This document shows positions 27,229 to 36,963 of a DNA stretch of 64,000 nt, piece after piece. Source of the stretch: Microbispora siamensis (GTDB taxonomy: Bacteria; Actinomycetota; Actinomycetes; Streptosporangiales; Streptosporangiaceae); the NCBI RefSeq assembly GCF_016863095.1, contig NZ_BOOF01000036.1:58338-122337 (forward strand), written 5' to 3'. Position 1 is the stretch's first letter, and every line of letters starts with the position of its first letter. The position numbers and the translations under genes are program-made. Under the pieces are notes generated by a model. It searched no databases. It was not told the origin of the DNA and was given only the letters and a program-made list of their open reading frames with translations.

Positions 27229-27642
27229 GACGTACTCCTCGTGATCGACGTGTGCGTGGGCACGAAGAGCACTTCGACGAGGAGCACGGCGGGCTCGCCC
27301 GTGCTACGGCACGGGCGTGGGTGACAGGGCAGGAAGGGTTACCGCTCCCGCGTCGAAGCGCGAGAGGAGGCGTCGCCGAGAACCATTCCGAGCGTCACGA
27401 TCAGCCCTTTCAGAAAGACGCACACGAGGTTGGCACAACGCGCTGGGACAGGCAAACACGGACCGGGTGCGGAGCGGCGGGCTGCGCGGCGCCGACAAAT
27501 CTTCCGCGGCTTTTTGGTTGATCGTCACGCCTGCCCGAGGTGGGGGCGCTTTGGCAGCGTGAGGACCGGAAACGGCCGGCGCGATTCGCACACCGCCGTA
27601 CGGGACGAATCGGTGCGGCCATCACGGAAAAGGGGGTCCTCG
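27229..27642. other. 414-bp gap without a supported gene
   Basis: Divergent promoter region between the methyltransferase relic and the KAS II gene. Several short open frames exist in all directions, but none has a good ribosome site or codon bias. I see no strong palindrome or hairpin. Confidence 0.4.
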
Positions 27643-28866
27643 ATGGGGGACGGGATCAGGGCGCGGGTGTCGGTCACCGGGCTGGGCGCCATCACGCCGC
27701 TGGGCGCGGACGTGGACACCACCTGGGCGGGCCTGCTGGAAGGACGGTCCGGCATCCGCCTGATCGAGGAGGACTGGGCCGAGAGCCTGCCCGTACGGAT
27801 CGCCGGCCGGCTGCCGGTGGACCCCGCCGAGGTGCTGGGCCGGGTGACGGCGCGGCGGCTCGACCGCTGCCAGCAGGCGGCGCTGGTCGCCGCGCGGGAG
27901 GCGTGGGCGGACGCGGGGGCGCCCGGCGTCGAGCCCGAGCGCCTCGCCGTGGTGATCGGCACGGGCGTCGGCGGAGTCCTGACCACGCTCAGCCAGAACG
28001 AGATCCTCGAAAGGTCCGGCCCGCGCAGGGTCTCGCCCTACACGGTGCCCATGCTGATGCCCAACGGACCGGCAGCGGTGGTCAGCATCGAGCTCGGCGC
28101 GCGCGGAGGCGCCCACACGCCGGTGAGCGCGTGCGCCACCGGCGCCGAGGCGATCGCGATGGGCCTGGACCTCATCAGGCTCGGGCGCGCCGACGTGGTC
28201 GTCGCCGGCGGGGCGGAGGCGTGCGTGCACGCGCTGACCTTGGCGGGGTTCGCCCAGGCCAAGGCCGTCTCCACGCGCAACGACGCGCCGCGGGAGGCGT
28301 CACGGCCGTTCGACGTGGGGCGCGACGGCTTCGTGCTGGGCGAGGGGTCCGCGCTGGTCGTGCTGGAACGCGAGGAGTTCGCCGCCGCCCGCGGCGCCCG
28401 GGTGCACGCCACCCTCGCCGGCGCCGGGGTCACCTCCGACGCCTTCCACATCACCGCCGCCGACGCGGCCGGACAGGCGCGCGCGATGCGGCTCGCCCTG
28501 GCCGACGCCGGCTTGGACGCTCTCGACGTCGGCCACGTGAACGCCCACGCCACCTCGACCCCCACGGGCGACCTGACCGAGAACGCGTCGATCGCCGAGG
28601 CGATCGGGACGCATCCCGCGGTCACCGCGATCAAGTCGATGACCGGCCACCTGTGCGGGGCGGCCGGGTCGCTGGGCGCGATCGCCACCGTCCTCGCCCT
28701 GCGCGACGGGGTGATCCCGGCGATCCGCAACCTCGACGACCCGGACCCGGAGGTGAAGCTCGACCTGGTGGCCGGAGCGCCGCGCAGCGGCCGCTGGGCG
28801 GCCGGGCTGGTGAACTCCTTCGGCTTCGGCGGCCACAACGCGTCCCTGGTGTTCACCACCGCCTGA
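27643..28866 (+). CDS. Beta-ketoacyl-ACP synthase II (KAS II, FabF-like), stand-alone
   Basis: A 407-residue condensing enzyme with the full Cys-His-His triad: Cys164 in SACATGAEA, His302 in NAHATSTPTGD and His336 in MTGHLCGAAG. GFGGHN at the C-terminus completes the fold. Such enzymes elongate acyl chains with malonyl-ACP. There is no ACP, reductase or PKS gene nearby, so it is probably a fatty-acid elongation paralogue and not part of a biosynthetic cluster. Start ATG at 27643 preceded by AAAAGGGGG. Confidence 0.9.
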   Translation: MGDGIRARVSVTGLGAITPLGADVDTTWAGLLEGRSGIRLIEEDWAESLPVRIAGRLPVDPAEVLGRVTARRLDRCQQAALVAAREAWADAGAPGVEPERLAVVIGTGVGGVLTTLSQNEILERSGPRRVSPYTVPMLMPNGPAAVVSIELGARGGAHTPVSACATGAEAIAMGLDLIRLGRADVVVAGGAEACVHALTLAGFAQAKAVSTRNDAPREASRPFDVGRDGFVLGEGSALVVLEREEFAAARGARVHATLAGAGVTSDAFHITAADAAGQARAMRLALADAGLDALDVGHVNAHATSTPTGDLTENASIAEAIGTHPAVTAIKSMTGHLCGAAGSLGAIATVLALRDGVIPAIRNLDDPDPEVKLDLVAGAPRSGRWAAGLVNSFGFGGHNASLVFTTA

Positions 28867-28874
28867 GCCGCGCG

Positions 28875-29627
28875 TCAGATCGGGCCGCGCCCGTCGAAGA
28901 GGTCGTCCGGCCAGGGGCTCTGGCTGCCGTCGCCGCTGCCGGACGGCCCCGGGGTGGGCTGCTGCGGCTCGGGCGAGGCGGGCTCGGGCGGCGGGGTGGG
29001 CACGAACTGCGTGTTCGGCAGCGGCCGGGGCGGTTCCGGCTCGTCCTCGCCGCGGAACAGCAGCATCCAGGTGACCAGCAGCAGCGCGAGCACGAGCGTG
29101 GCCAGCAGCGTCGAGGCGAGCACGACCGAGCGCCGGGTGGCCACCGGCGGCGGGGGCGGCCCGGGCGGGGCGGGCAGCGCGGGGGTGCGGTCGCCCAGCC
29201 AGTAATGCGCGAAGTCGGGCCCGTGCCGCCGCCCGATCAACGTGCCGGACACCGTGACCGGGTCGAGGAACCGCTCGGCCCCCGGGCCGTTCGGCAGGTA
29301 CGGCACGGCCACCCAGGGCGCGGGCCCGTCCTGCATCGCCAGGACGGGAGGCGTGTCGGGAGAGACCCTGCCGCGCACCCGGTCCACCAGCGAGGCGCCC
29401 CACCCGCGTACGCCCGTCCGGCCTTGCGCATCCTTGATCGCGGTGACGAACCGGTCCCTGGCGGCGGCGTCGAGGGCGGCGCCACTGGACAGGACGGCCA
29501 CCGACACCACCCGGCCGTCGGGCGCCTGGCCCAGATAGACGAGCCCGGCCGGGGCCGTCTGCAGACGCGCCTGCAGCGCGAACGGCCCCACGTGGGGCGG
29601 GTCGCCGTACTGCAGCGGAGTGACCAT
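28875..29627 (-). CDS. Membrane protein with kinase-N-lobe-like domain
   Basis: About 250 residues; in-frame starts at 29636 and 29669 are also possible. Residues 5-120 resemble only the N-lobe and hinge of actinobacterial Ser/Thr kinases: HVGPFALQARL, then VYLGQAPDGRVVSVAVL where a kinase would have VAVK, then AARDRFVTAI. The ATP-binding lysine is replaced and no C-lobe (HRD, DFG) follows. One transmembrane helix (SVVLASTLLATLVLALLLV) is at about residues 166-190, then a Pro/Ser-rich outer tail. Divergent from the MoxR operon with about 106 bases between starts. Likely a pseudokinase-derived scaffold; function unknown. Confidence 0.55.
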   Translation of the reverse strand: MVTPLQYGDPPHVGPFALQARLQTAPAGLVYLGQAPDGRVVSVAVLSSGAALDAAARDRFVTAIKDAQGRTGVRGWGASLVDRVRGRVSPDTPPVLAMQDGPAPWVAVPYLPNGPGAERFLDPVTVSGTLIGRRHGPDFAHYWLGDRTPALPAPPGPPPPPVATRRSVVLASTLLATLVLALLLVTWMLLFRGEDEPEPPRPLPNTQFVPTPPPEPASPEPQQPTPGPSGSGDGSQSPWPDDLFDGRGPI

Positions 29628-29733
29628 CCTCCACATCAAAACACACGGGCGCGTCAGGGGGTGTGGCACGCGCCGGGACGGGCAAATGGGAGAGAAATGG
29701 ATTCTCCAGCCGAGTCACGATTGAATAACGAGC

Positions 29734-30777
29734 ATGACCGTTGCCGATGAACGCAGTGACCCGGAGCCCGGCGAGGGCGTGACGGAGCAGGAGGAGGACG
29801 AGGCCCGGCTGGACGCCCTGCGGGAGGCGCTGGCCGAGGTCCGGCGCGTGATCGTCGGACAGGAGCACATGGTCGAGCGGCTGCTGGTGGCGCTGCTCGC
29901 CCGGGGGCACTGCCTGCTCGAAGGCGTCCCGGGGGTCGCCAAGACGCTGGCCGCCTCGACGCTGGCCACCGTCGTGGGCGGCACGTTCGCCCGCATCCAG
30001 TTCACCCCCGACCTGGTGCCCAGCGACATCGTCGGCACCCGCGTCTACCACCCGAGCTCCGAGCGGTTCGACGTCGAGCTCGGGCCGGTGTTCGTCAACT
30101 TCCTGCTCGCCGACGAGATCAACCGCGCACCGGCGAAGGTGCAGTCGGCCCTGCTGGAGGTGATGGCCGAGCGGCAGGTGACGCTCGCGGGGCGCACCCA
30201 CCCCCTGCCCCGGCCGTTCGTCGTGCTGGCCACGCAGAACCCGATCGAGTCGGAGGGCGTCTACCCGCTGCCCGAGGTGCAGCGCGACCGGTTCCTGTTC
30301 AAGGTGCGCGTGTCCCACCCGAGCGCCCACGAGGAGCTGGAGATCCTGCAGCGGATGAGCGTGCGCCCGCCCGTGCCCCGGCCGGTGCTCGACCCGGCCA
30401 CGCTGGTGCGGCTGCAGGACATGGCCGAGGAGGTCTCGGTCCACCAGCTCGTGGCCGACTACGTCGTACGGCTGGTCATGGCCACGCGCGCCCCGGCCGA
30501 CTACGGCCTGGCCGACCTGCAGGACACGATCGAGATCGGGGTGAGCCCCCGGGCCACGCTGGGCCTGATCGCCGCCGGGCGGGCCCTGGCCCTGCTGCGC
30601 GGGCGCGACTACCTGCTGCCCGACGACGTCCGCGACGTGGCGGTCGACGTCATGTCGCACCGGCTGATGCTCACCTTCGACGCGCTGGCCGACGAGGTGG
30701 ACCCCGACGACGTCGTACGCCGGGTCGTGCAGGCGGTGCCGCCGCCGCTCGTCGTGTGGAACCAGGGCATGCGGTGA
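29734..30777 (+). CDS. MoxR-family AAA+ ATPase
   Basis: A 347-residue MoxR chaperone-like ATPase. Walker A is GVPGVAKTL (residues 64-72), Walker B LLADEIN (about 125-131), sensor 1 in ATQNP and the arginine-finger region QRDRFLFKV. First of three overlapping genes; MoxR ATPases act with DUF58 and VWA proteins in folding or metal insertion of client complexes. The GTG of the DUF58 gene overlaps its stop. Confidence 0.95.
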   Translation: MTVADERSDPEPGEGVTEQEEDEARLDALREALAEVRRVIVGQEHMVERLLVALLARGHCLLEGVPGVAKTLAASTLATVVGGTFARIQFTPDLVPSDIVGTRVYHPSSERFDVELGPVFVNFLLADEINRAPAKVQSALLEVMAERQVTLAGRTHPLPRPFVVLATQNPIESEGVYPLPEVQRDRFLFKVRVSHPSAHEELEILQRMSVRPPVPRPVLDPATLVRLQDMAEEVSVHQLVADYVVRLVMATRAPADYGLADLQDTIEIGVSPRATLGLIAAGRALALLRGRDYLLPDDVRDVAVDVMSHRLMLTFDALADEVDPDDVVRRVVQAVPPPLVVWNQGMR

Positions 30778-31694
30778 GCGGGGCGAACCCCGACCAGGCG
30801 CTGCGGCGGCTGGAGCTGACGGTGGTGCGGCGGCTGGACGGGCTGCTGCAGGGCCGCCACCAGGGGCTGATCCCCGGGCCCGGCAGCGACCACGGCGACA
30901 CCCGCGTGTACGTGCCCGGCGAGGACGACGTGCGCCGCATGGACTGGGCGGTGACGGCGCGCACGACGGTCCCGCACGTGCGCGACCTGATCGCCGACCG
31001 GGAGCTGGAGACCTGGGCGGTGGCCGACCTGTCGGCCAGCATGGAGTTCGGCACGGCCGACATGTCGAAACGCGATCTGGTCGTCAGCGCCGTCGGGGCG
31101 ATCGGGATCCTGGCCAGCCGGGTGGGCGACCGGTTCGGCGCCTACATCCTGTACGGCGACGACGTGCACCGCTATCCGGCCAAGCCCGGCCGGCCCCGGC
31201 TGTACGCTCTGCTGCACTCGCTGCTCAGCGCGCCGCCCGCGCAGGGCGCGGTGGACCTCGGGGAGGCTCTGGAGATGATGGCGACGGCGCACCGCAAGCG
31301 CGGGCTGCGGGTGGTCGTCTCCGACTTCCTCGACTCGCCCGACTCCTGGGAACCGCCGCTGCGCCGCCTGGCCGCGCGGCACCAGGTGCTCGCCGTGGAG
31401 ATCATCGATCCCCGCGAGCTGGAGCTGCCCGACGTCGGGTTCGTCACCCTCGCCGACCCCGAGACCGGGCGCTCGCGCGGCGTCCACCTGTCGCGCACGC
31501 TCAGGGAGCGGTACGCCGAGGCGGCGGCCGAGCAACGGTGGGCGACCCGGGCGGCGCTGCGCCGGGCCGGGGCGGCCCACCTGGTGCTGCGCACGGACCG
31601 CGACTGGGTGTTCGACATCGCCGAATTCGTGCTGCGCCAGCGGCGGGCCTCCCACCTGCTGCGCCGGGCCGCGAACAGGAGGGCGGGCGCATGA
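30774..31694 (+). CDS. DUF58 protein partner of MoxR
   Basis: A 306-residue DUF58 protein with the signature [20 protein letters not shown] at about residues 39-59 and a VWA-like second half ([14 protein letters not shown] carrying a DxSxS metal site). It lacks the membrane helices present in some DUF58 proteins. GTG start at 30774 overlapping the MoxR stop; its own stop overlaps the next ATG. Confidence 0.9.
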   Translation: MSGANPDQALRRLELTVVRRLDGLLQGRHQGLIPGPGSDHGDTRVYVPGEDDVRRMDWAVTARTTVPHVRDLIADRELETWAVADLSASMEFGTADMSKRDLVVSAVGAIGILASRVGDRFGAYILYGDDVHRYPAKPGRPRLYALLHSLLSAPPAQGAVDLGEALEMMATAHRKRGLRVVVSDFLDSPDSWEPPLRRLAARHQVLAVEIIDPRELELPDVGFVTLADPETGRSRGVHLSRTLRERYAEAAAEQRWATRAALRRAGAAHLVLRTDRDWVFDIAEFVLRQRRASHLLRRAANRRAGA

Positions 31695-32638
31695 CCTTCC
31701 TCGCCCCCGGCTGGCTCTGGCTGTTCGTCCTGGTCGCCGCGCTGGTCGCGGCGTACGTCGCGGCACAGTTCGCGCGCCGCCGCTACACGGTGCGCTTCAC
31801 GAACCTCGCGCTGCTGTCGCTGGTGGCGCCCGAGCGGCCCACCTGGCGGCGGCACGTGCCGGCCGTGCTGTTCCTCGTCATGATGAGCCTGCTGGTCCTC
31901 GGCGCGGCGCGACCGGCGGGCGAGGTGCGGGTGCCCCGCGACCGCGCCACCATCATGGTCGCCGTGGACGTGTCGCTGTCGATGGAGTCGGCCGACGTCC
32001 CGCCCACCCGGCTCGTCGCGGCCAAGCAGGCCGCCCAGCAGTTCGTGCGAGACCTGCCCGAGCGGTTCAACGTCGGAGTGGTGGCCTTCGCCAGATCGGC
32101 CGCCGTCGTGATCTCCCCCACCACCGACCACGCCGCGGTGAACACCGCGATCTCCAGCTTGACCACCCGGCCCGGCACGGCGATCGGGGAGGCCGTGTTC
32201 AACTCCCTCGACTCGATCAGGTCGTTCGACCAGCGGGCGGTCACCGATCCGCCCCCGTCCGCCATCGTGCTGCTGTCGGACGGCGACAACACCTCCGGAC
32301 GGTCGGTCAACGAGGCCATCGAGGCGTCGGTCAGCGCCAAGGTGCCGGTGTCCACGATCGCGTACGGCACGCCCGAGGGCACGGTGACGATCGACAACCG
32401 GGCGGTGCAGGTGCCGGTCAACAAGACCACGCTGAAGTCGCTGTCGGACGGCACCGGAGGCCGGGCGTACACCGCGGAGTCGGGCAGCGAACTGCGCGAC
32501 GTGTACGCGCAGATCGGCACCTCGCTCGGCTACAAGGTCGTGCACCAGGAGATCACCCAGCGGTTCCTCGTGGCGGCGATCGTCGCGGCCCTGCTGGCCG
32601 CCGCCGCGGCGATGCTGCTGGGCGCCCGCCTCCCCTGA
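31691..32638 (+). CDS. VWA-domain membrane protein (BatA-like)
   Basis: A 315-residue protein with two N-terminal membrane helices ([18 protein letters not shown] and [17 protein letters not shown]), a von Willebrand A domain with intact MIDAS residues (DVSLSMES, the threonine of TRPGTA, and LLSDGDN), and one C-terminal helix [15 protein letters not shown]. The layout is that of BatA. It completes a MoxR-DUF58-VWA operon with 4-base overlaps. Confidence 0.9.
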   Translation: MTFLAPGWLWLFVLVAALVAAYVAAQFARRRYTVRFTNLALLSLVAPERPTWRRHVPAVLFLVMMSLLVLGAARPAGEVRVPRDRATIMVAVDVSLSMESADVPPTRLVAAKQAAQQFVRDLPERFNVGVVAFARSAAVVISPTTDHAAVNTAISSLTTRPGTAIGEAVFNSLDSIRSFDQRAVTDPPPSAIVLLSDGDNTSGRSVNEAIEASVSAKVPVSTIAYGTPEGTVTIDNRAVQVPVNKTTLKSLSDGTGGRAYTAESGSELRDVYAQIGTSLGYKVVHQEITQRFLVAAIVAALLAAAAAMLLGARLP

Positions 32639-32695
32639 CCCGTCACCCGGCGCTGTCGAAACCCCGGCAACCCCGCCGGAGGCGGCGAGGTGGCC

Positions 32696-33097
32696 TCACG
32701 CGACGGCGGTCCCCTCGAGCTCGACCATCAGGTCGGGGATCGCCAGCCGTGTCACCCCGAGCATCGTGGTGGACGGCGCCACCCCGGCGGCGCCCAGCCG
32801 CGACGCCAGCACGCCGTAGTGCTCGAAGAGCCGATCGACGTCGGTGGTGTAGACGTTGAGCCGGACGAGGTTCGCGAGGGACATGCCGGCCTCGCCGAGC
32901 ACGGCCTCCAGGTTGTCGAGGCTCAGCGCCAGCTGCGCCGCCATGTCACCGGCATGCCGTGGCCTGCCGTCGCCGTCCATCGCGGTCTGCCCGGCGCAGT
33001 AGAGGGTCCGGGCGTGCCCGGAGACGAGCTCACCCTGGTTGTACCCCAGCGCCACCGACCACGCCCACGGGTTGACCGCCGTTCGTTCCACTGCCAC
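32696..33097 (-). CDS. RidA/YjgF family protein
   Basis: A 133-residue Rid-family protein, normally a homotrimer that hydrolyses reactive enamine/imine intermediates. It has GYNQGELVSGHARTLYCAGQ at the N-terminus, NLEAVLGEAG in the middle and PSTTMLGVTRL near the end. The catalytic arginine of true RidA is not evident at the usual place; MVELEGTAVA replaces the common IEIEAIA-type end. Start chosen as GTG at 33097 with GGAG six bases upstream. Divergent from the WYL regulator. Confidence 0.8.
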   Translation of the reverse strand: MAVERTAVNPWAWSVALGYNQGELVSGHARTLYCAGQTAMDGDGRPRHAGDMAAQLALSLDNLEAVLGEAGMSLANLVRLNVYTTDVDRLFEHYGVLASRLGAAGVAPSTTMLGVTRLAIPDLMVELEGTAVA

Positions 33098-33188
33098 ATC
33101 AGCTCCATTCGATTCGTCGACATCAGGTACGTCGACCGGCTCGGTAGCCGCCTCTTTCCGGTCGCGCTGATGAGCCTCCCAACTAATC

Positions 33189-33205
33189 ACGACATCCTGT
33201 GTCGT
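33189..33205. promoter_or_regulatory. Inverted repeat upstream of WYL regulator
   Basis: ACGACATCCTGTGTCGT has perfect 6-base arms around TCCTG, ending 21 bases before the regulator start. A plausible autoregulatory site also covering the ridA promoter region. Confidence 0.45.
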
Positions 33206-33226
33206 ATATTTCGCTAAAGTTCCCGC

Positions 33227-34201
33227 ATGCGCGCCGACCGGTTGGTCTCGCTGGTGCTGCTGCTGCGGCAGCACGGCCGGCTGTCCGCGGCCGCGCTGGC
33301 CCGCGAGCTGGAGGTGTCCACCCGCACCGTGCTGCGCGACATCGAGGCGCTGTCCGCAGCCGGCGTCCCGGTCTACGCCGAACGCGGGCGGCACGGCGGA
33401 TTCGCGTTGCTGCCCGGTTTCCGGACCGAGCTCACCGGACTGAACCACGACGAGGCCCTTGCCCTGCTGGTCGCCGGATCTCGGCGCGGCGCGCAGGCAC
33501 TCGGCCTCGGCTCGGCGCTCGCATCGGCGATGCTCAAGGTGGTCGACGCGCTGCCCGAAAGCTATCGGGACACCGCGGCCGGCGCGGCCGAGCGATTGCT
33601 CATCGACCCGGAGATCGACCTCCTCTCGCGCCGGCAGGTCACCGAGGAGGTCCCCGACGCCATAGTGGCCGAGGTCCTGCGCGCCGTGTTCGCCGGACAC
33701 AAGCTACGGATCCACTACGCGGCCGTGGACCAGGCCCCTCAGTGGCGCACGGTGGACCCGATCGGCCTGGTCACCGTACGCGACCGGGGCTATTTGCTGG
33801 CCACGAGGTCTGGCGCGGACCGCACCTATCGGCTGTCCCGAATCTTGGCCGCCGAGGAACTCGCCGAGCCCGCACAGCGACCGGACCGGGTGGATCTGGA
33901 CCGGGCCTGGCAGGAACGCAGCAGGCGGTTCCGGACCGGAGGCGCTCAAGTCACCGTGCTGGTACGGGTGGACCCGGCGCGGCGGGAGGACCTGGTGAGC
34001 ACCGCGCTGGCCGTCCGCGCCGAGGAATCCGACTCGGACGGCCGGCTGCGGCTGGAGGTGACCTTCCAGGATCCGAGACACGCCGAATGGGCGCTGTGGC
34101 AGCTCACCACCGACGCGGAAGCCCTGTCTCCGCAGTGGTTGCGCGACTCGCTGCGCAACCGCGCCGCCGCGATCGCCGCCCGCTACGCAGCGTCATCCTG
34201 A
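33227..34201 (+). CDS. YafY-type regulator (HTH plus WYL domain)
   Basis: A 324-residue transcription regulator. The N-terminal DeoR-like winged helix is LSAAALARELEVSTRTVLRDIEAL (in part; residues about 17-40). The central WYL domain begins near LRIHYAAVDQAPQWRTVDPIGLV and a C-terminal WCX-type extension follows. WYL domains sense small ligands or nucleic acids. Divergently transcribed from ridA, which is the most likely target. Confidence 0.9.
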   Translation: MRADRLVSLVLLLRQHGRLSAAALARELEVSTRTVLRDIEALSAAGVPVYAERGRHGGFALLPGFRTELTGLNHDEALALLVAGSRRGAQALGLGSALASAMLKVVDALPESYRDTAAGAAERLLIDPEIDLLSRRQVTEEVPDAIVAEVLRAVFAGHKLRIHYAAVDQAPQWRTVDPIGLVTVRDRGYLLATRSGADRTYRLSRILAAEELAEPAQRPDRVDLDRAWQERSRRFRTGGAQVTVLVRVDPARREDLVSTALAVRAEESDSDGRLRLEVTFQDPRHAEWALWQLTTDAEALSPQWLRDSLRNRAAAIAARYAASS

Positions 34202-34231
34202 GAGTTGCGGTCGTTCGCCGCGCTTGTGCGG

Positions 34232-35701
34232 TCAGCCGGTCGCGTGGGACTCGTCCCGTTGTGGGGTGGCCCGGATCTGACGGATGAGGCGTGGCAGGGT
34301 GAGCGTGGTCAGGATGCCGGCGATCATCACGGCCGCGGTGAGCAGGACGACGAGGAACTCGCCGTCGGCCGTGGCGGCACGCAGGGCCTCGCCGGCCTTG
34401 CCCTCGACGCCGATGTCGGCGATGACGGTGAAGACGGCCAGGCCGATGGCGTTGCCGATGTTGAGCGCGGTGGACGCGATACCGTTCGCCACGCCCTGTT
34501 CGTGACTGGCGGTGCCGGTGGCGGCGGCGATCCACATGGCCGTCCAGACGATGCCCTGGCCGAGGCCGGAGACGATCAGGCCGGGAACCAGCAGGCCGTA
34601 GCCGGCCCCGGCGTCGAAGCCGAGGGCGAGGACGGCGGTGCCCACCACGCCGATGGCGAAGCCGATCAGCAGCGTGGTGCGGGTGCCGATCCGTGTGGCC
34701 AGGCGTTCGCCGCCCTGGGTGCCGAAGGCGATGGCCAGTGAGGGGATGAGGAAGGCCAGCCCGGTCTGCAGGGCGCTGTAGCCGTGGACGCTCTGCAGCA
34801 GCACGGTGAGGAAGTACGGCAGGACGCCGAAGGTGGCCATGTAGATGAAGGTCACCAGCATGCCGACGGTCAAGCTGCGGTTGCGGAAGAGCCGGAAGGG
34901 CATGAGCGGGTCGGCGCTGCGCGCCTCGACCAGCGTGAAGATCACCAGGAGCGCGACGGCCAGCAGGAAGGCGGCGATCACCGGGAGGCTGCCCCAGCCC
35001 AGTTCGGGTCCCTCGACCAGGGCGAAGACCAGCAGTGTCGATCCGCCCGTGACGCTCAGCGCCCCGGGTACGTCGAATCTGCGTCGTTCCCCTCTGGCCG
35101 GGTCGCGCGGGATAACGGCCAGGGCGGCCAGTGCGACGAGCCCGGCCAGGGGGACGTTGACGAAGAAGACGGCGGGCCAGCCGAAGTTCTGGGTGAGCAG
35201 GCCGCCGAGCAGTGCGCCGATGGTGAGGCCGCTCGCGCCGGCGCCGCCCCAGACCGCCAGCGCGCGGTTGCGTTGCGGGCCTTCGGCGAACAGGTTGTTG
35301 AGCAGCGCCAGCGTGGAGGGCAGCAGCAGCGCACCGCCGATGCCCTGGACGGCGCGGGCGACGATGATGACGGCGGGAGTGGTGGCCAGCCCGCCCGCCA
35401 GCGAGGAGACGGCGTACAGGGCCAGGGCGAGCACGAAGACGCGGCGGCGGCCGAGCAGGTCGGCCGCCCGGCCGCCGAACAGCAGGAAGCCGCCGGCGAA
35501 GACGACGTAGGCGCTGACCACGAGCTGCTGGGTCTGGCCGGGGAAGCCCAGGCCGGTGCCGATCTGGGGGAGCGCGACGAACACGATGTTGAGGTCGAGC
35601 GCGTAGATGAGCTGAGCCAGGGCCAGCAGCGCCAGGGTCCAGCCGAGCCGCGGCTTGACCTCGCCTGTGGATCGCCCGGGTGGCGCGGATGTTGTGGACA
35701 T
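34232..35701 (-). CDS. MFS multidrug transporter (DHA2, 14 helices)
   Basis: A 489-residue exporter of the EmrB/QacA type. The hydrophobic pattern gives 14 helices. Motif A appears in the loop FGGRAADLLGRRRVF and the drug-antiporter region follows. Divergent from an ArsR-like regulator with a perfect inverted repeat between them, the usual arrangement for a drug-inducible pump. Confidence 0.9.
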   Translation of the reverse strand: MSTTSAPPGRSTGEVKPRLGWTLALLALAQLIYALDLNIVFVALPQIGTGLGFPGQTQQLVVSAYVVFAGGFLLFGGRAADLLGRRRVFVLALALYAVSSLAGGLATTPAVIIVARAVQGIGGALLLPSTLALLNNLFAEGPQRNRALAVWGGAGASGLTIGALLGGLLTQNFGWPAVFFVNVPLAGLVALAALAVIPRDPARGERRRFDVPGALSVTGGSTLLVFALVEGPELGWGSLPVIAAFLLAVALLVIFTLVEARSADPLMPFRLFRNRSLTVGMLVTFIYMATFGVLPYFLTVLLQSVHGYSALQTGLAFLIPSLAIAFGTQGGERLATRIGTRTTLLIGFAIGVVGTAVLALGFDAGAGYGLLVPGLIVSGLGQGIVWTAMWIAAATGTASHEQGVANGIASTALNIGNAIGLAVFTVIADIGVEGKAGEALRAATADGEFLVVLLTAAVMIAGILTTLTLPRLIRQIRATPQRDESHATG

Positions 35702-35753
35702 GGATCGCCCTTCGAAGGGAGCCGGGTGACGGGCATGCGAAGCCCGCCCGAAT

Positions 35754-35773
35754 CGTACGTAGATTTACGTACG
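35754..35773. promoter_or_regulatory. Operator between MFS pump and its regulator
   Basis: Perfect 7-base arms CGTACGT and ACGTACG separated by AGATTT. It lies 53 bases from the pump start and 57 bases from the regulator start, well placed to control both. Confidence 0.65.
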
Positions 35774-35829
35774 GTCGTAGTGTGCCACATCGAGGGACTA
35801 CCGTTCGACAATCGGAGTACAGTGGGACC

Positions 35830-36186
35830 ATGGCCTATCGTCATCCCGACCGTGACCAGATCCGGATCGAAGACGTGCTGTCGGCGTTGGGAAACGGCGT
35901 ACGCCTGGCCGCGGTACGCCTGCTCGACGCCGGCGGCGAGCACAACTGCACCAGCGTCCTGAACACGCTGGGGATCACCGCGAAGTCCACCATGACCCAT
36001 CACTGGCGGGTGCTACGGGACAGCGGCGTCATCTGGCAACGACCCTCGGGCCGGGAGAACCTGCTCACCCTGCGGCGGGAGGATCTGGACGCCCGCTACC
36101 CCGGGCTGCTCGACGCGATCCTGTCCGGCGCCGTCCACGACGAGACGATCGAGGCGGACCGTGAACGGCTCCGCCCCGGCACGTGA
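35830..36186 (+). CDS. ArsR-type winged-helix regulator
   Basis: A 118-residue DNA-binding protein. The winged helix covers most of it: IEDVLSALGNGVRLAAVRLL, then the recognition helix region GITAKSTMTHHWRVLRDSGV and the wing RPSGRENLLTLR. No metal-binding cysteines of ArsR/SmtB are present (one Cys only), so it probably senses an organic ligand. The ATG at 35830 is preferred to a longer frame that runs through the operator. Divergent from the MFS pump. Confidence 0.8.
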   Translation: MAYRHPDRDQIRIEDVLSALGNGVRLAAVRLLDAGGEHNCTSVLNTLGITAKSTMTHHWRVLRDSGVIWQRPSGRENLLTLRREDLDARYPGLLDAILSGAVHDETIEADRERLRPGT

Positions 36187-36363
36187 ACCACGCGTCGGAC
36201 AACGGGTGCTCGGCTGTCACTCCCCTGCCACCGCCGCGCGCCCCAGGTCCGAGCGGGCCGCCCGTCATCTCGTACGTGTCCGGAAGGACCGAAGTGTTTC
36301 AGGCGTCCCGGATTCCTTCAGCCGTGGAGATCGGCGGTCCGGGGCGTTGGTACGTTTGGGCAC

Positions 36364-36963
36364 GTGGCCCATTACTTCGAGGAGAGCCCCCAGGCGGCCA
36401 GCCGGCCCGGCTCGGTCACCCTGGTCCTCCCGGATCTGCACCTGCGACTGGAGACCGACCGCGGGGTGTTCTCCCCCGAACGGATCGACCCGGGGACGCG
36501 GGTGCTGCTGGAGACCGTGCCCCCGCCCCCGGCCGAGGGCGACCTCCTCGACCTCGGATGCGGTTACGGCCCCATCGCGCTGACGATGGCGTCGCGGGCG
36601 CCGAGGGCCACGGTGTGGGCCGTCGACGTCAACCGCCGCTCGGTGGAGCTGTGCGAGCGGAACGCCAAGAGCGCCGGCCTTGACAAAGTAAGGTCCGTCC
36701 ATGTCGACGACATGCCCGAGGACGTCAGGTTCCGGGCAATCTGGTCGAACCCGGCCATCCGGATCGGCAAGGCCGCGCTCCACGAGATGCTCACCCGGTG
36801 GCTCGACCGGCTCACCCCCGACGGCAGCGCGTACCTGGTCGTGCAGAAGCACCTTGGCTCCGACTCCCTGCAGCGCTGGCTGAGCGAGCAGGGCCGGCCC
36901 ACCTCACGGCTGGCCTCCCGGTCCGCATACCGCGTACTGCGGGTGGACGGGCGCGAGCGGTGA
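36364..36963 (+). CDS. RsmC-like class I methyltransferase
   Basis: A 199-residue SAM-dependent methyltransferase with an intact Gly-rich motif LLDLGCGYGPIAL (about residues 61-73), the acidic VWAVDVN strand end and SNPAIRIG in place of the catalytic NPPF-type motif. This is the short, single-domain form of the 16S rRNA G1207 enzyme family. GTG start at 36364. Its stop overlaps the GTG of the subtilase gene. Confidence 0.85.
   Translation: MAHYFEESPQAASRPGSVTLVLPDLHLRLETDRGVFSPERIDPGTRVLLETVPPPPAEGDLLDLGCGYGPIALTMASRAPRATVWAVDVNRRSVELCERNAKSAGLDKVRSVHVDDMPEDVRFRAIWSNPAIRIGKAALHEMLTRWLDRLTPDGSAYLVVQKHLGSDSLQRWLSEQGRPTSRLASRSAYRVLRVDGRER

Noticed and set aside
27643..28866. Type II polyketide or fatty-acid biosynthetic cluster around the ketosynthase
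   Set aside because: No ACP, chain-length factor, reductase or cyclase gene is adjacent; neighbours are unrelated.
28300..30660. 786-codon minus-strand open frame across KAS II and MoxR
   Set aside because: Composition-driven shadow. Both plus-strand genes have full catalytic motifs.
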